This document shows, in pieces, positions 1 to 12,600 of a stretch of DNA of 64,000 bases. The DNA is from Grammothele lineata. Lineage: Eukaryota; Basidiomycota; Agaricomycetes; Polyporales; Polyporaceae. The notes under the pieces are model-generated. The model was not told where the DNA came from. It was given only the letters and a program-made list of their open reading frames with translations, and did no database searches. The position numbers and the translations under genes are program-made. The stretch lies in assembly GCA_002150815.3 (NCBI GenBank), contig NDFF03000383.1, forward strand, positions 310,001 to 374,000, read 5' to 3'. The stretch's first letter is position 1; every line of letters begins with the position of its first letter.

Positions 1-647
1 AATGCGCTTCCGCGCGTGGGCGCCGATTGGTTGTGCGATCGTGTTCTTCCTCTTCTTCGGCCTTGCCGAGGAGGCGCGCAAACACTACAAGAGTGCGATT
101 TCATCAGTTACGAAGCGTCTGGGTATCACCACGTTCGAGCGCGGTACTGCCTTCTCTTCTACCGGGTACGTTCCATTGCGTCTCAGTTCGCTTGCAGGGG
201 TGAACTTACTTTCTTTACAGATCGAAGTCGATGGGCCGTGTCACGATCCCCACGTTCGTGCAGCGCGGTACGCGTACCAAGCGCGACTCGTTCGAATCCT
301 TCTCGGACAAGCTCTCGACGAACATCACGATCGACGAGTACGACGAGAAAGCGCAGCCGTACTCCCCCGTCGTCTCTTCCGGCTCCGCCTCGAGCACATG
401 CATCGCCTCGCCTGTCTCGCCCTTGGACAAGGAGAAGGCGCTCGCCGACGCGGCCGACGCGGCCGCCACGCCGACGCTGCCCCCGATCGCGACGGTGCCT
501 CGGCTCAGCGTACCTCAGCCTCCGCAGCGCGCGCACGTCCACGACGTGCGCGTACCGTCTCCTGAGCGCCAGGAGGCGGACGTGCCGTCGTCGGTGCGCC
601 CGATGTCGTTCGCGTCCGTGCGTTCGCACTCGGACGATATGGTCTGA
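1..647 (+). CDS. STE3: STE3-type fungal pheromone receptor, 3' end only
   Basis: C-terminal part of a fungal pheromone mating factor receptor (class D, STE3-like GPCR), which sits in the plasma membrane and binds a farnesylated peptide pheromone. The 5' end lies outside the window. The visible part begins in the last transmembrane helix (an APIGCAIVFFLFFGLAEEA stretch ending at about base 73), followed by the family's post-TM7 signature FFGxxEEARxxY. An intron runs from 166 (GTACGT) to 220 (TTTACAG); the frame then continues through a 139-residue Ser/Thr/Pro-rich cytoplasmic tail with many SP sites, ending at the stop codon at 645-647. Such tails are phosphorylation and endocytosis regions in this family. 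Neighbours: the next gene starts 2.5 kb away and no CAAX pheromone precursor was found in between. Whether this is a mating-type-determining receptor or one of the additional STE3-like paralogues common in Agaricomycetes cannot be told from this end. Confidence 0.82.
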
Positions 648-3163
648 GGCGGTCCAGGCGCGATCCCTCCTTTCCGCCCTTCGTTATAGAGCGGGGAGTA
701 TAGCCTCTCCGCTCTGACAACACCTCCCGCTCCTCCTCCGACAATCACAGTCATCTGTCGCCGCGCGTCTCCCGTTCGTGTTACCCGTCTCGTCCTCTCA
801 GCTTTTCGCGCCGCCCCGTTCGGATTTTCAGGATCTGTCTTTGGGTTACCTCTCGCCTCGCTCCCGCCTCATACACTGTATTGATAGCACCCATACCCCA
901 CCCCCGCCTCCGCTCTCCTCCAAGCACAGCTTGTCTTTCGCATGCTGGATCGCACACACTCTGCACTACCTCACGCTCCTTCGACCGCACCGCCGGTTAA
1001 TGATATTCATATGTATCCTACCCTTCTGTAGAGCTAGCTACCTGTCCAATAGCGGATCTACCCATCCATGGTTTTGTTTGCAATCTTAGAAGAAGCCGTC
1101 TGAAGATCTGACATGCGGTGTGAGTTCGGCAAGCAGTGTGAAGTGTGAGATTGGGTTTGGCTTTCGGAGCTGAAGGCTATTCTGCGACGCTGATCGCTTT
1201 CGGGGACAGAAAATTTCCTATCGGAGTTACGCTAGCACAGCCTCAATAGCGAGCGCCTTGCCCTGTTCCTCAAGGCAGTTGAACTTGTCTGGATCCTCTC
1301 TGACCATCAGCATCACCAGCCGAACGTCTTTCGGAGCTACCGTAAAATTTCGCCACGGCGGATTCAAGAATACTGCCAAAAATGAAGTTCATGCTTGACT
1401 TATACGCATATATCGACTAATGGGTCGCCGGGGGCCATTCATTCCGCGGCGGCCGGTCTACCCGCAGAGCCGGGACACCTCCAGGTGGGCCTGATTCACC
1501 GAATTGATCCCCGTTTGGCAACGACTCTCTCAGACTCACTAGCGATTACGAAGGGTGAACTCCTCCTTCTCCGCTTTGCGCGGGTCTCCACCGCGCAACG
1601 CGCACGCGATCGGAGGAGCGAATCCTCCGATTCCGTTAAGTCGCTCCGGTCAACGGGGATCTACTGTTGACCGACATCACATGGCGTAGACGGTTCCGGT
1701 CGGTCTCTCAAACGCACAATTCGGATGACGCTTCTGGGGTACACGCTAGTACACGCTTGCACCTTCGATCCGGCGGTAGCTCGTGGTACACCAGTGGGAC
1801 GCGCACGTCAGAAGCAAGAGCACTACATGGTCCACGAATGGTGAGTAATTCCGCGCCGGTTTCGGCTGGAAACCATATGCTCAGAATGTCCTCCATCGTG
1901 CTTTATTCATTCATCCTCCTCTTATGACTCATAGATCGAACATGGGCGGTCTTCAACATATGTCACTGAAGCTTACTTGTCATGCAGTCGCCATTCTAAA
2001 CGCGGATATACTCCATACATACTCGACCCGCCTTTGCGGCCGCCGCATGCCTGCGTTCAGTTGGCTAGTTATTGTAAAGGAGCGAACCTTCTAGCGTTTT
2101 GAACAGGTATTGTACAACTCCCAGATACCATCAGAAGCTCTGTAACAATGAACGTTCTTTCAGATGAGAGCAACAACAGCCCGACTGAGTACTAGAGGCT
2201 AAGCGACTGCTCAATTCTTGGACTGGAAATGGACTTGGCGAGATGGACCTCGGCATTCAGGCCCTATCTGACGGGCGGTCTTCCATCCGGCATGAATTAA
2301 ATCCATGGTGCGCACACCTGTCCGATCCTGCGACACGGGTGTCGAAGGAGACACGGAACCACATAGTTCCCTCCCCACGCGGCGACCCGTGGGCTCCTCC
2401 TGCGAAGCTTCGGGGGCGATCAGGCTCCCACCGCTGCAGTGGTACTGCAGCCGCCTGGCGCGATATCTCCCCCGGCACGCTAAGCCGAATGTTACGAACC
2501 ACATCTTCTCGGACTTTAAGCAGTGGCAAGCCCGGTGAGCATCTTCGCTCTCAAAACTTACTGTCCGACTGAGAGAGCCATGCTCCAGCCCCGCGCATGC
2601 AGTTCTGCTCCACGATTTTGGATACTCTAGATCCGTGCGCGTGATCTAGGCTGGGTTCAAAGGCCCCATGGTCCCGCGATGCTGTGCTCGAGCATCCCAT
2701 TAGAAGCCGACTGTCACGGAGGCAGGGTTGAGCGCCCGCCGCTCGGTAGGCCCAATCCGCTTCCGCGACGTGAGGGGATTGACGGGAGAGGCACGGGCTC
2801 GGTACGTTTCATCCTCCATACGCTCCAGGTCCATGCACATCCGACCTAACTTCGGACCCCTGTCAATAGCGCCGCGGCCACCTCCTGCGCGACCCGAAGG
2901 AGCGCCATTATTGATATATCCGTTCTCCCCGTGGCCGAGTAGGCATTCGCGCCTCTTTTCTTACGAGAAAATGCAAGCGGCTGTTCCGTGTGTGTAGTCT
3001 ATCAACCGCCATCGGCGGATGGGCCAAGTTCCTTAAATCCACCGTGCCTCGGACTTCGGTTCGCCATCCACCAACGACACTTTCCACCCCTTCACGACTT
3101 CGACGACGGACCGGCTCTCGGACACCCTTCTCGCCTTCTCCCCCACCTCCACTTCCGACTACT
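648..3163. other. 2.5 kb intergenic stretch, no supported gene
   Basis: Separates the STE3-like receptor from the MCT-type transporter. Because pheromone precursor genes often sit beside STE3 genes, I scanned both strands by eye for a short frame ending in a Cys-aliphatic-aliphatic-X stop; no convincing one was found. The closest were a CLQS end at about 1080-1089 (+) and a CIFS end at about 2965-2980 (-), both without a plausible precursor upstream. The 3' part must hold the transporter promoter. Confidence 0.6.
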
Positions 3164-4897
3164 ATGGCCCTCCTCTCTCCCCTAAACCGGATTCCGAGTT
3201 ATGGCTCCATCACCAGCAAGGATGTTTCCTCTGTCCCTAAACGAGATGTCGAGGCCATGGAGACCGCAACCGGGGCCAGAGAAGTCGACGAGTTCTCCGA
3301 CGGTGGACTGTCTGCGTGGCTCACCGTCTTCGGAGCATTCTTCGCGCTGTTCTGCTCCTTCGGCCAGATGAACGCGTTCGGGACCTTCCAGTCTTGGTAC
3401 ACCACGCATCAACTGCGCCATCTCCATCCGTCCACCGTTGCTTGGATAGGATCCGTGCAGCTGTGGATATTCTTCTTCTCGGTACGTTAACATGAAGGTT
3501 CATCTGCGGCAACCGAGGTTTCTGACCGGACAACTCGGATAGGGTGGTTTCATTGGCCGCATCTTTGACGTGTACGGTCCGCGCGTCATAATGGCGCTCG
3601 GAACTGCAATCTACGTCACCAGCATCCTACTCACGAGCATGGCCGGAAGTTACTACGAGTACCTCATCTATCACGGCGTTCTGTCTGGGCTCGGAATCGG
3701 CATGCTGTAAGTTGCATCTCGGCGTCCGAGGGGGTGTGGCCTTCGTGCTAACTTCATGGTTTCACGCCAGGTTCTACCCGCCGCTGGCGTCCATCTCTAC
3801 ACACTTCAGCAAGTATCGTGCCACAGCGCTTGGGATCGCGATGGCTGGGTCCGGTATAGGTCGGTCCCATTCGGAGGTTCTCCCACAACTGTGCGATTCT
3901 GACTGCGCCCGGACAGGCGGAACGGTGTATCCGATCTTGCTCCAGTATCTGTTCGTCAGAGTAGGCTTCGCATGGGGCGTCAGGGTGTCAGCAGTCATTT
4001 GTTTGGTCCTCTGCGTCACTGCGACGGCGACGGTCACAAGCCGCATTTCTCCCGCCTCGGTCAAGGTCTCGGAGCGCGGTCCTTGGTTTGACCTCCATGC
4101 GCTCCGGGACTCCAGGTTTTCTCTCCTCGTGGTCGGGAGTTGCTTCATGTCATTAGGTACGTTTGTGCTGGCCGCATCCACCTTCCTTCCGATCGCGTTC
4201 ACCGCGTTCGGAGTCCGCTCCACCCCGGGTCCGACCACCCACGGACTCACAGGAACCCATACGCTGACTCAACTTCTCCTTTGTTTTTTTTCCTCGTCAG
4301 GCCTTTTCACGCCCTTCTGTTACCTCGTATCCTACGCAACCGACGCGGGCATCGCACCGGAGACGGCCTTCTACGTCCTCGCCGTACTCAATGCGGCGAG
4401 CGTGCTTGGCCGCATCGCCCCCGCACACGTCGCAGACGCGTTCGGGCGGTTCGCACTTCTCGTGCCGTGCGCATTCTGTGCGGGGCTGTCCACGCTTTTG
4501 CTCTGGCCCGCCGCACACGCGCTCGCACCGCTCGCGCTGTACGCGGCGCTGTACGGGCTGTTTTCGGGCGCGTTCAACGCGCTCATCGTGCCCTGTATCG
4601 CGCAGATCTCGGACATTAGGGAGATAGGGATGCGTATCGGACTGCTGTACAGCATTATCTCTTTCCCGTACGTCTCCGCTCTCATAGTTCGAATCACTCT
4701 CCGCTTGGGTGCTTACTATCAACTTCCTGTATCCCAGGTCGCTCATTGGGAATCCCATGGCCGGCGCGCTGCTCAAGCTCACGCATGGGTCGTACACGGG
4801 ACTTATCGTCCTCAGCGGGACGAGCGTCATCATCGGCTCCTTCTTCATGCTCCTTTCGAAACTCAGGATCGATTCGAACATCTTCGCGCGCGTATAG
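3164..4897 (+). CDS. Major facilitator superfamily transporter, monocarboxylate (MCT/SLC16-like) family
   Basis: Predicted 12-helix plasma-membrane transporter of about 445 residues, related to fungal MCT-type permeases (Mch/riboflavin transporter-like); the substrate is unknown. Likely exons: 3164-3481, 3543-3706, 3771-3859, 3917-4156, 4301-4667 and 4738-4897. The N-terminal tail is cytoplasmic and hydrophilic; TM1 begins with DGGLSAWLTVFGAFFALF, matching the DGGxxAWxVVxxxF entry motif of the family. A GGFIGRIFDxxGPR loop sits between TM2 and TM3, and the LGLFTPFCYLVSYA segment created by joining 4156 to 4301 matches the family's TM7 motif. NAASVLGR before TM8-9 is also typical. The intron at 4157-4300 is 144 bases, has no in-frame stop and keeps frame, so a retained form would carry 48 extra residues. 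The start is the first ATG before the conserved N-terminus. Converges on MRD1. Confidence 0.87.
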
Positions 4898-5320
4898 AAG
4901 GCATTCTGGACCGCAGGACATCTGTAGCACAGACCACGCAACGAGATCGCACCATTTGTACCACCACCACGCATCGCATCTCTACCATGTAACATATTCC
5001 TATTTGCTCATTCCGCCGCTTGTAATCGTATCTTGTTACGGTGTCTGGTCTGAGTTTGCTTGCAGTTTGCATCGCTCCGCAAGGCGTAGCGCCCCCTCTG
5101 CAATCAAGCGCGCGTAACTGTTGAGCGCGTACATGCGCACTGGCTTTGGGATTACTCCAGGATCCGAGCGTGTCGCCCAAGCAGAAGACAAATGAATGAG
5201 CACCCGAGTCCGTCTCATCGCAGCTCAGATGAGGTCTGAGCGTCGCGTTTCGCAAACTGCAGGCTTCCATACGCATACTTTGTCAAGGGCGTACAAATGA
5301 CGAGCGCCACGCCGACCCCC
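4898..5320. other. Convergent intergenic region
   Basis: 423 bases between the stop codons of the transporter (+) and MRD1 (-). It must hold both 3' untranslated regions and polyadenylation sites; no coding frame is supported. Confidence 0.7.
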
Positions 5321-8156
5321 TCACATGTCCTCTTCGCCCTCCCCGTCTCCGTCCCCGAGGTCCAGTTTCCGCTTCCTTCCAGGCATCTCCGCGCCGCCCC
5401 CATAGCTGACGCCCGCCTTGGCGCGCAGCTTCTCTATGTCCGTCTCGCCCTCCTCCGCCCACTCGAGCACTAGATGGCGGCCGAGCAAGTGCGTGTGCCG
5501 GAGCGTCGCATACGCGCGCTCGGCCTCGTGACGCGTCGTGAACTCGAGGAAGGCGAACCCGCGTGTACGATGGTCGAACTTCCGCGGCAGGCGGACAGAC
5601 TTGAGCTGCGCGTGCGCACTGAAAGGAGACCGGTCGTCGGTCAGCGGACCGTGCCAAGAACCCAAGGAGCAGGAAAGGCGGGGCGAGTAGGGGAATAGGA
5701 GAGAGAAACGTACCCAAAGAGCTCCCGGATATCCTTCTTGGTCGCCTCGAACGGCACATTCTTCACGATCATCTTCGTCGTGCGCGCCTTTGCCTTCTCC
5801 TCCGCTCGCTCCCCGTCCTCCTCCGCACCACGTCCCGCGAACTTGACCGCGAGCTTGTGCCCGTCGAGCACAAGCCCGTCGAGGCTCTTCAGTCCGCGCC
5901 GCGCACCGTCGGGCGTGCGGAAGCCGACAAAGCCGTAGCCCATGCTTAGACGCGCAGCAGAACCGGGGCGCGCGGGGTCCGGTTTCGTCTGCACGCGCGC
6001 GAACGCGAACTCGGGCAGGTGCCGCGTCACTTGGATGAGTTTCTCCGCGGTCGTGCTGAATGCGAGGTTCTTCACGAACAACGTCGTCCCAGCGCTCAAT
6101 GCCGGCTCGTCTGATTCAACGGCGGTGGGTATTGGGGCTTCTGGAACAGCGATGGGTGCGGCTCCGGTGGCCGTGACGGGTTCTTGCTCGCCGTCGTTGT
6201 CGGCGGCGATGGGCTCGTCCGTGATGAACATGCCCTCAGGGCCCTTTTCGAGATAGACGATCGAGTTGCCGAGGCGACGGTACGCGACTGCGCGGAACGC
6301 CTTGCGGCCCTCGTCCGGATGGACGAACTCGACCACGGCGAGCGTGCCTGCAGGCGGGACAAGCACGCGGCGGAGCTCGCCGTGAGGTTCGAACAGGGTA
6401 CGAACGTCCGCGGCGGACGTGCCGTAGGGAATGTTCTTGACGAGGATGATGCGGTCCGAGCGCGATGGACGGCGACCGTCGGTAACGTCGAGAGATGAGA
6501 GATCAACACCGTGCTGCTCGAGGAAGGTCTTGGTCTCCTGAATGACGTGCGTCTCCGCAAGTGCGAGCTTGACTGCCGCGTTCTCAGATTCGGGGTTGAG
6601 AATGTCGGACTTGGAGACGTTCATGCGATCTGCTATGGACGTGGCTACCGCGTCGCTCTGTGTGCGGTACGGCGCATGAGATGCGAACAAATATATTCAC
6701 TACGACTGTACGTACATTCATGTACAACATAGCCCAATTGAACTCCTTCCCCGCTGCCGCTTTCCGCTTCGCATCCCTATCCTGCTTTAACGATCGCTTC
6801 TTCCCTTCCCCCTCAGCGTCCTCAATTTTGCCCTTCCTGTCAACAGCAGGGAGGATGTGCAAGAGCCTCCCTTGGAACGAAGTCTTGTCAAGCTGCTCAT
6901 AAGCAGCGAGCGCATCTTCCGGTTTTGCGAAGGTGACGTATGCTAATCCTTTCGACTGCTTAGTATTAGGGTCGAGGACTAGATGCACCTAACGAGGAAA
7001 GTGATGAGCATCTTTGGCCGGATATAATGCATCGAGAAAGAAGGGATAATGGATCAGATAAAAATTTCTACTATCGGATTTCCCTGAGGATCAGCACCCT
7101 CGCGAACGAGTCTGATGTCCCTATACAAGTTTATCATCCTTTCAACGGCGTCGCAGAGACGGCGCAACAAAGCGAGAACGACCGAAAATGGGCACGAACG
7201 AGAGGTAGATTCTCACCTGAGTGACCTCTCCATAGGTTAGAAACAAATCCCGCAACTCATCCTCTGAGCACGTGAAAGCAAGATTGCGCAAGAAAAGACG
7301 TGAAGTTTGCAAGATGGTTGCTTTCACGGGGTCTTGCTGCTCGGTTTTCTTAGGAACGTATAACAAAATGAGGTTAGAAGCCATGGAAGGAAAACACCGA
7401 GACGCACCACTGGGCCCTCATCGTCACCATCGCTCACAGACTCGTCGTCGGATTGCTCGAATGCCTTAGCCGGCTCGACAGAATCCAGTGTAGACTTTGT
7501 GTGCTTCTTGAGCCAGTCGAGATCGGACACGGGCTCAGCTGATTGCTCCTGCTCGTCGGGGTCGCCGTCTGGCTGTTCCCGAGACTTCTGATCTTGCTTA
7601 GACTTCTTACCCTTCGCTGGTGCGTCCGCCGGCTGAGCCGACGGTCCCGGAACAGGGTGGTCGTCCTTCCACGATGGCCCTTTCTTCGTTCGAGGCTGCA
7701 TGGCCTGCATGAACTCGTCATGAAGCTCATCCTTCTTGGAGGCCTTCGCGGGCTTCGACTTTCGATGCGCCTTGGGCTCTGCGTCTTCTATCTCATTCGG
7801 CGAAGGCCCGAGACGCGGCCGCTTGTTTGGCCGAGGCGCAGGTGCATCCTTTGCGCTCTAAAGCAAAATGGTCAGCGCTAGGGAACTCGGTAGCAAAAGG
7901 AGCTACATACGTCTACGATGTCGACCGCAATCCTCGACGAATCGACGAACGTCCTGTTGAACCATTTCTGCGCGCGTTGGGCTTCTTGAGGAGTCTTGTA
8001 GCCAACGAAACCAAAGCGACGTGAGGTTCCGTCGGGCCTCGAGACTAGCTTCACGTCGGTTAGGGTACCGCCTGGCCCATCGGGAGCCTCGAAGTATTTG
8101 CGGAGACGGTCCTGGGTGAGATATGCGGGAAGGTTCTTGACAATCAGGCGAGACAT
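5321..8156 (-). CDS. MRD1: MRD1: multiple RNA-binding domain protein for 18S rRNA processing (RBM19 family)
   Basis: Essential nucleolar protein that binds the 35S pre-rRNA within the 90S/SSU processome and is needed for cleavages releasing 18S rRNA. The start ATG is at 8156-8154: the protein opens MSRLIVKNLPAYLTQDRL, the RRM1 RNP2 that begins at the N-terminus in Mrd1. RRM1 is in the first exon (8156-7911). A basic, acidic linker follows (exon starting at 7857). RRM2 (SRLFLRNLAF) is split by an intron near 7217-6990. RRM3 (DRIILVKNIPYGT), RRM4 (TTLFVKNLAFSTT) and RRM5 (KMIVKNVPFEATKKDIRELFG, split by an intron near 5715-5620) follow. Five RRMs in this order and spacing are diagnostic of Mrd1. 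The protein ends with an acidic GDGDGEGEEDM tail; stop at 5323-5321. At about 830 residues, length is normal. It is transcribed divergently from prefoldin subunit 3. Confidence 0.93.
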
Positions 8157-8413
8157 GTCATGAGTATGCGCGACTAATGGGCCAGGGAAGAAGGGAAGTG
8201 GATATTCGTGCAGAAGGGAGTGGCGGTAGATGCGGAACGGAATAAATTTCTGCGCGTATATAGGCATGATTTGAAGCGCCGACTGAAACGCCTCGGGCGT
8301 CTACGCGAGGAACTTCGCGTCCGGGAGATCCAGACTGGAGAACGTCAAGCTCGTCCCGTACTACCCCTCCTGCTGCGCGCTCGCCCGCTTGACTTGGCTA
8401 TCAGTCACACATA
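8157..8413. promoter_or_regulatory. Shared divergent promoter region of MRD1 and prefoldin 3
   Basis: Only 257 bases separate the two start codons, so both promoters must lie here or overlap the first exons. No clear TATA box is visible on either strand, as is common for housekeeping genes. Both products are growth-related (ribosome assembly and cytoskeletal protein folding), so shared regulation is plausible but unproven. Confidence 0.55.
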
Positions 8414-9284
8414 ATGTCTGCAATAGCACTGGACAAGCAAGAGCGCAACCCCAGAGGCATCCCGAAGGCACCCTTCATCGTCCGTACCTCGACGCGTGCC
8501 CACTCCTCTCGGATTGATGGAACGTCCTCCAGGCAGATGTCGCAGAGTTTCTGGGTACGGAGACGAGCCCTGAGACGGCGCTGAAAGAGTTTCAGGCAGC
8601 ATTAGCGTACGTTTTACCTGCTTGTCTCGCGTTGCGCCTCTCATTCTGGGTCTCTACTGCAGAAAGTATCGCTACATGGACCAAAACTTAACACAACGAC
8701 GGCGAACTCTCGAGGAGAAGATCCCCGACATCAAGAAAACTCTCTCCATGGTTGAATTCCTTCAGGAAAGACGAGTGAGTCCTCTCAGCGTCCAACTTGA
8801 TCATCCCGTCCCATAACGCCCCGATGTTGTAGGAGGGCAAGAGTGCCGCGAGCGAAGAGGACGATTTGGACGATGATGACCTAGAAGATGGCGATAGCGC
8901 TGGAAAACCTCTCGTCACAACATACGAGCTGAATGACACGCTCTACGCCGAGGCAGAGCTTGAAGACACAGATACTGTTTACCTCTGGCTTGGGGTACGC
9001 CCTCCTCCCGCTTATGTACCGCGGAACGTGCCTAACCGTTAATTTGCTAGGCAAATGTGATGCTCGCATATAAGATTCCAGCAGCAATCACATTACTCGG
9101 ATCCAAACTGGACGCGGCGCAGAAGAGCTTGGAAGCCGTGGTGGAAGACCTCGAGTTTCTGCGCGAGCAGATCACCGTCATGGAAGTTAACACCGCGCGG
9201 GTATATAACTGGGATGTCAAACGGAGAAGAGAGCTGCGGGAGAAGGAGGCGAGTGAGAGCAAAGAAGACAGTAAAACTGGATAG
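8414..9284 (+). CDS. PAC10: Prefoldin subunit 3 (Pac10/VBP1)
   Basis: Alpha-type subunit of the hexameric cytosolic prefoldin co-chaperone, which delivers nascent actin and tubulin to the CCT chaperonin. Predicted exons are 8414-8479, 8533-8606, 8663-8774, 8833-8994 and 9051-9284, giving 215 residues, slightly above the family norm of about 190-200. The N-terminus NPRGIPKAPFI matches the RGIPxAxF signature of subunit 3. The first coiled coil includes KYRYMDQNLTQRRRTLEEKI. Then comes an acidic linker (SEEDDLDDDDLEDGD), longer than usual. The beta-hairpin region follows (YELNDTLYAEAELEDTDTV with the VYLWLGANVMLAY motif typical of Pac10). A second coiled coil ends in VYNWDVKRRRE, a strongly conserved prefoldin 3 motif. 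All exon joins keep frame. Confidence 0.93.
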
Positions 9285-9674
9285 GTATCTCAAGCCTAGC
9301 CCGCGGCGCGCGTGCAACATATTACCGTGTATACTACTCATTCAGTCGACGAAGTCTGCAATGTATTGTATGCTCTACTTGTACTACAATGCCACTCGTG
9401 CGAGTTATTACAGTCCTTGAGAGACGGCGACGTCCGCATTGTCATGCACGGCGTGTCTAATGATGTTGGGTCACCGTACTTATCCTGTTCATTGTTCTAT
9501 GGTCCAGGTCGACCGTCGGCGTATTGCATCCAGGCACGCACGACGGGCGGCCCCGAGCAAGTGATTCGGACTCGGTCATGTGATTGCAACGCGTCACTTT
9601 AGTGCGCGACGCGGCCCAAATTTGGCCTTGTACCCCGACTCTCATCATCTCAGCCCCCGCCGCCCTCCAAATCC
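9285..9674. other. Intergenic, 390 bases
   Basis: Holds the 3' end of the prefoldin gene and the promoter and leader of the SNF2-RING gene. No coding frame is supported. Confidence 0.65.
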
Positions 9675-12600
9675 ATGTTCGCAGAGGAGAGCGATCACCT
9701 CGAATGTCTTCGCCTCTTACCTGAATACGGCAACAATATACAGCCCCGCCTGAATGTCACTAGGCTATTACAACTTCTGCGAGAGCGTTCGCAGGCCTCT
9801 GGTGATGGCGCCAAGGGAAGCAAGGGCAAAGGCAAGCCAAAGGGAACAAAGACCAACGGCAAGAAGCGTGCAAACGACTCCGACTCTGAAGGCGGAGCCC
9901 GCAAGCGTGTCAAAGTTTCTCCAGAAGACGCTGTTTCTATCTCAGATTCCGACCAGGCCCGTCAATTCCATGCATATCGCCGGGTCTTCCGGTTGCGCTA
10001 CACTACAACCCCAATCGATGTCCCCTATGCATGTGTAGACGAACATTGGCTCCGTAGTTTGGGCTGGCATGAAGACGAGGTTGCATTGCAAGAGTGGTTT
10101 GCCGCCTACGGTGCTGACCACCCTGGCGAGCCCACCATAGACTTGGGCGTCATGTCGATCGACATGGAACACTACACTCATGGGAGGATCCGAGTATGTT
10201 CTGGATGGCCTGTCCTGCTCTCCTTCTCCAACCCACGATCCAAATTTTCTTGTGATGATTATGACTTTAACCCACGCGACACACACAGGGGGAGGCTTGA
10301 CATTCTTGACCCGATCCAGGCGTTTCAAGTCCTCTCCATTGGCGGTCGCGCCCGCGTTGACGCTCGCGTATTCCTCGACTTGACCGCTACCAATGCGTCG
10401 CCGCCGGATCAGCTCCCATTCACACTACGCCTGCAGGTCGACTGCTCCTTCATATGTCCTCAGATCTTCGAACCTCTCACGTCCAATACGAAGGTGGAGA
10501 TGGTGCGTGTGCAGGAGATGCAAGAAGCTCAGCGTCGTCTCGTCATTCTCCTCTTCCCGCCCCAAACACCTGTTCCTCCCTCGTACCACGGACATACCGG
10601 TATCCCATTCCTATTCTCAATTCTGCGACCCGCCCCCGCTATTCCCTCCTCCCAGGCGTATGACGCTCTTCAGCCTGAATCGCTCCTGCCTACCCTACTC
10701 CCTTTCCAGCGCCGCACAGTAGCGTGGATGATGTCACGGGAAGGGAAGACGATCACATCCGAGGGTACAATTGTTGCTCATTCCGACATTGACGAAGAGC
10801 AACGCCCCCTGCCTCTCTTTTGGGAGCGGTTTCCAGTCTCTTCGGAGGAGACTTGGTACGTCAATCGCCTACGCGGCCTCATCTCCCCCACGCGTCCGAC
10901 GGGAGACGAAGACGAGCCTGATGGTGAAGCGTTGGGTGGCATCGTCGCAGAGGAGCCGGGCCTGGGGAAGACCTTAGAGTGCATCTCGACGATCATCATG
11001 AACCCTGCGGTAGATCGTTCTCCTGCTACTAAGCACTGGGACTCGGCGACCAAGATCGACGTAAAGGAAATCAAGGTGTGTTCAACTATTCGTTCTCGTA
11101 ATTTATACTGACATGCTTTTTTCTCTAGACCACGCTCATTGTGACCCCGCCTTCGCTTGCGCCGCAATGGGCCGACGAGTTGGCTGCTCACGCACCCGAG
11201 CTGAAGGTTCTCATCTACGACGGGTGGCAGAAGGTGCCGGTGCCGATCTCCGAACGTGACGTCATCGCCGAGAAGCAAAAGCGCGCCGCCAACAAACTCA
11301 AGGTCAAGAAACCCAAGGGCAAGGGCAAGGGCAAGAAGCGCGCCAAAGATGACGACGAGGATGAGGACGTTATGGCCGTTGACGAGGAAGATGACGAAGT
11401 TGTAGATTGGTGCTCATACGTGAACACGTTCGACGTGTGCATCACGACGTACAACGTCCTGCAACACGATTTGGGCGTTGCGCGGCCCCCGCCGACGCGT
11501 CCGCGTAGGGCGTTCGTGCAGTACAGTACCGCCAACCGCCCGCGCAGCCCTCTTGTCATGTGCGAGTGGTACCGCGTCATCATGGACGAGGTGCAGATGG
11601 TCGGAGGAGGGAAGGCGGAGTACGTCGCCATGCTCTATGTTTCTCACCGCTGAGTAACTGAACGGTCGTTACAGGGAGATGGTCTCACTCATTCCACGGC
11701 TGTCTTCGTTCGCTGTCTCCGGAACTCCAGCGCGGAGTCAGGTAACTGACCTCATTCACGTTCTCAAGTACGTTTGCTCTTTCTGCTTTTGAGACTATCA
11801 CTGACTGCGCATAGGTTCTTGCGCGTGAGTGCTGTCGTCGATGTCCCTAGGGCATGGACGCGTCTCCAGCTCCCTGGCTATGTGCATGAATTCACGGAGC
11901 TGTTCCGCCGCTATGCGGTCAGGTGAGGGATCGGTTCTCTCTGTAATTTCCATAAAAGCTGAAGCTAATCACAATTGCAGAACAATGAAGGAGGCCGTCA
12001 AGGACGAGTTGACTATCCCGCCTCAGACTCGGTATCTCGTGCCCATCGAGCTCGGTCGGGTACAACGTCATGTACGCCTTTTTTTGTCTCTTTCTCGCGA
12101 CATTTCTGACACCCCAGCAGGTGTACGATCAAACTCTCGAGGGCGCGCTGTTGGACCTCGGGCTTGACATTCGCGGGGTTGCAGCCACCGAGAACTGGGA
12201 AGTCGACGTGGCGAAGCTGCGTCACTGGCTTCGCCGTCTTCGCGAGCTTTGCACCCACCCTCAGATCGGTCAGCTCTTGTCGGCTGGGAAGGACAAGCTG
12301 CACCAGCCTGGTGTCCTCAAGAGCATGTCGGAAGTTCTCGAGGTACGTGTGTTACTATCCTCTTCTTGCTCGACACTGACATCGCTCAGGCGATGAGGGA
12401 TCAAAACTGGAGGAATTACATGGAAGACAGGAACAAGAAGGTGCGTTCTTACGTTTTGGTTTTCAGCAACAGCATGCTTATCGTGACCACCACAGATCGA
12501 GACCATGACATTGCAAGGCCAGTTGGTTCAGCAGGATAGTAAGAACCGCAATCGATACCGCGAAGCTCTCGATGTTCTCCTAGGCGCCGAGAAAGAAGCC

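Noticed and set aside
1078..1089. CLQS-stop, a CaaX-like end that could mark a pheromone precursor
   Set aside because: The a2 residue is Gln, the upstream frame starts without a good ATG and has no precursor-like processing motif.
2965..2982. CIFS-stop on the minus strand
   Set aside because: No ATG in a short in-frame upstream window and no Glu-Arg type processing site; judged chance.
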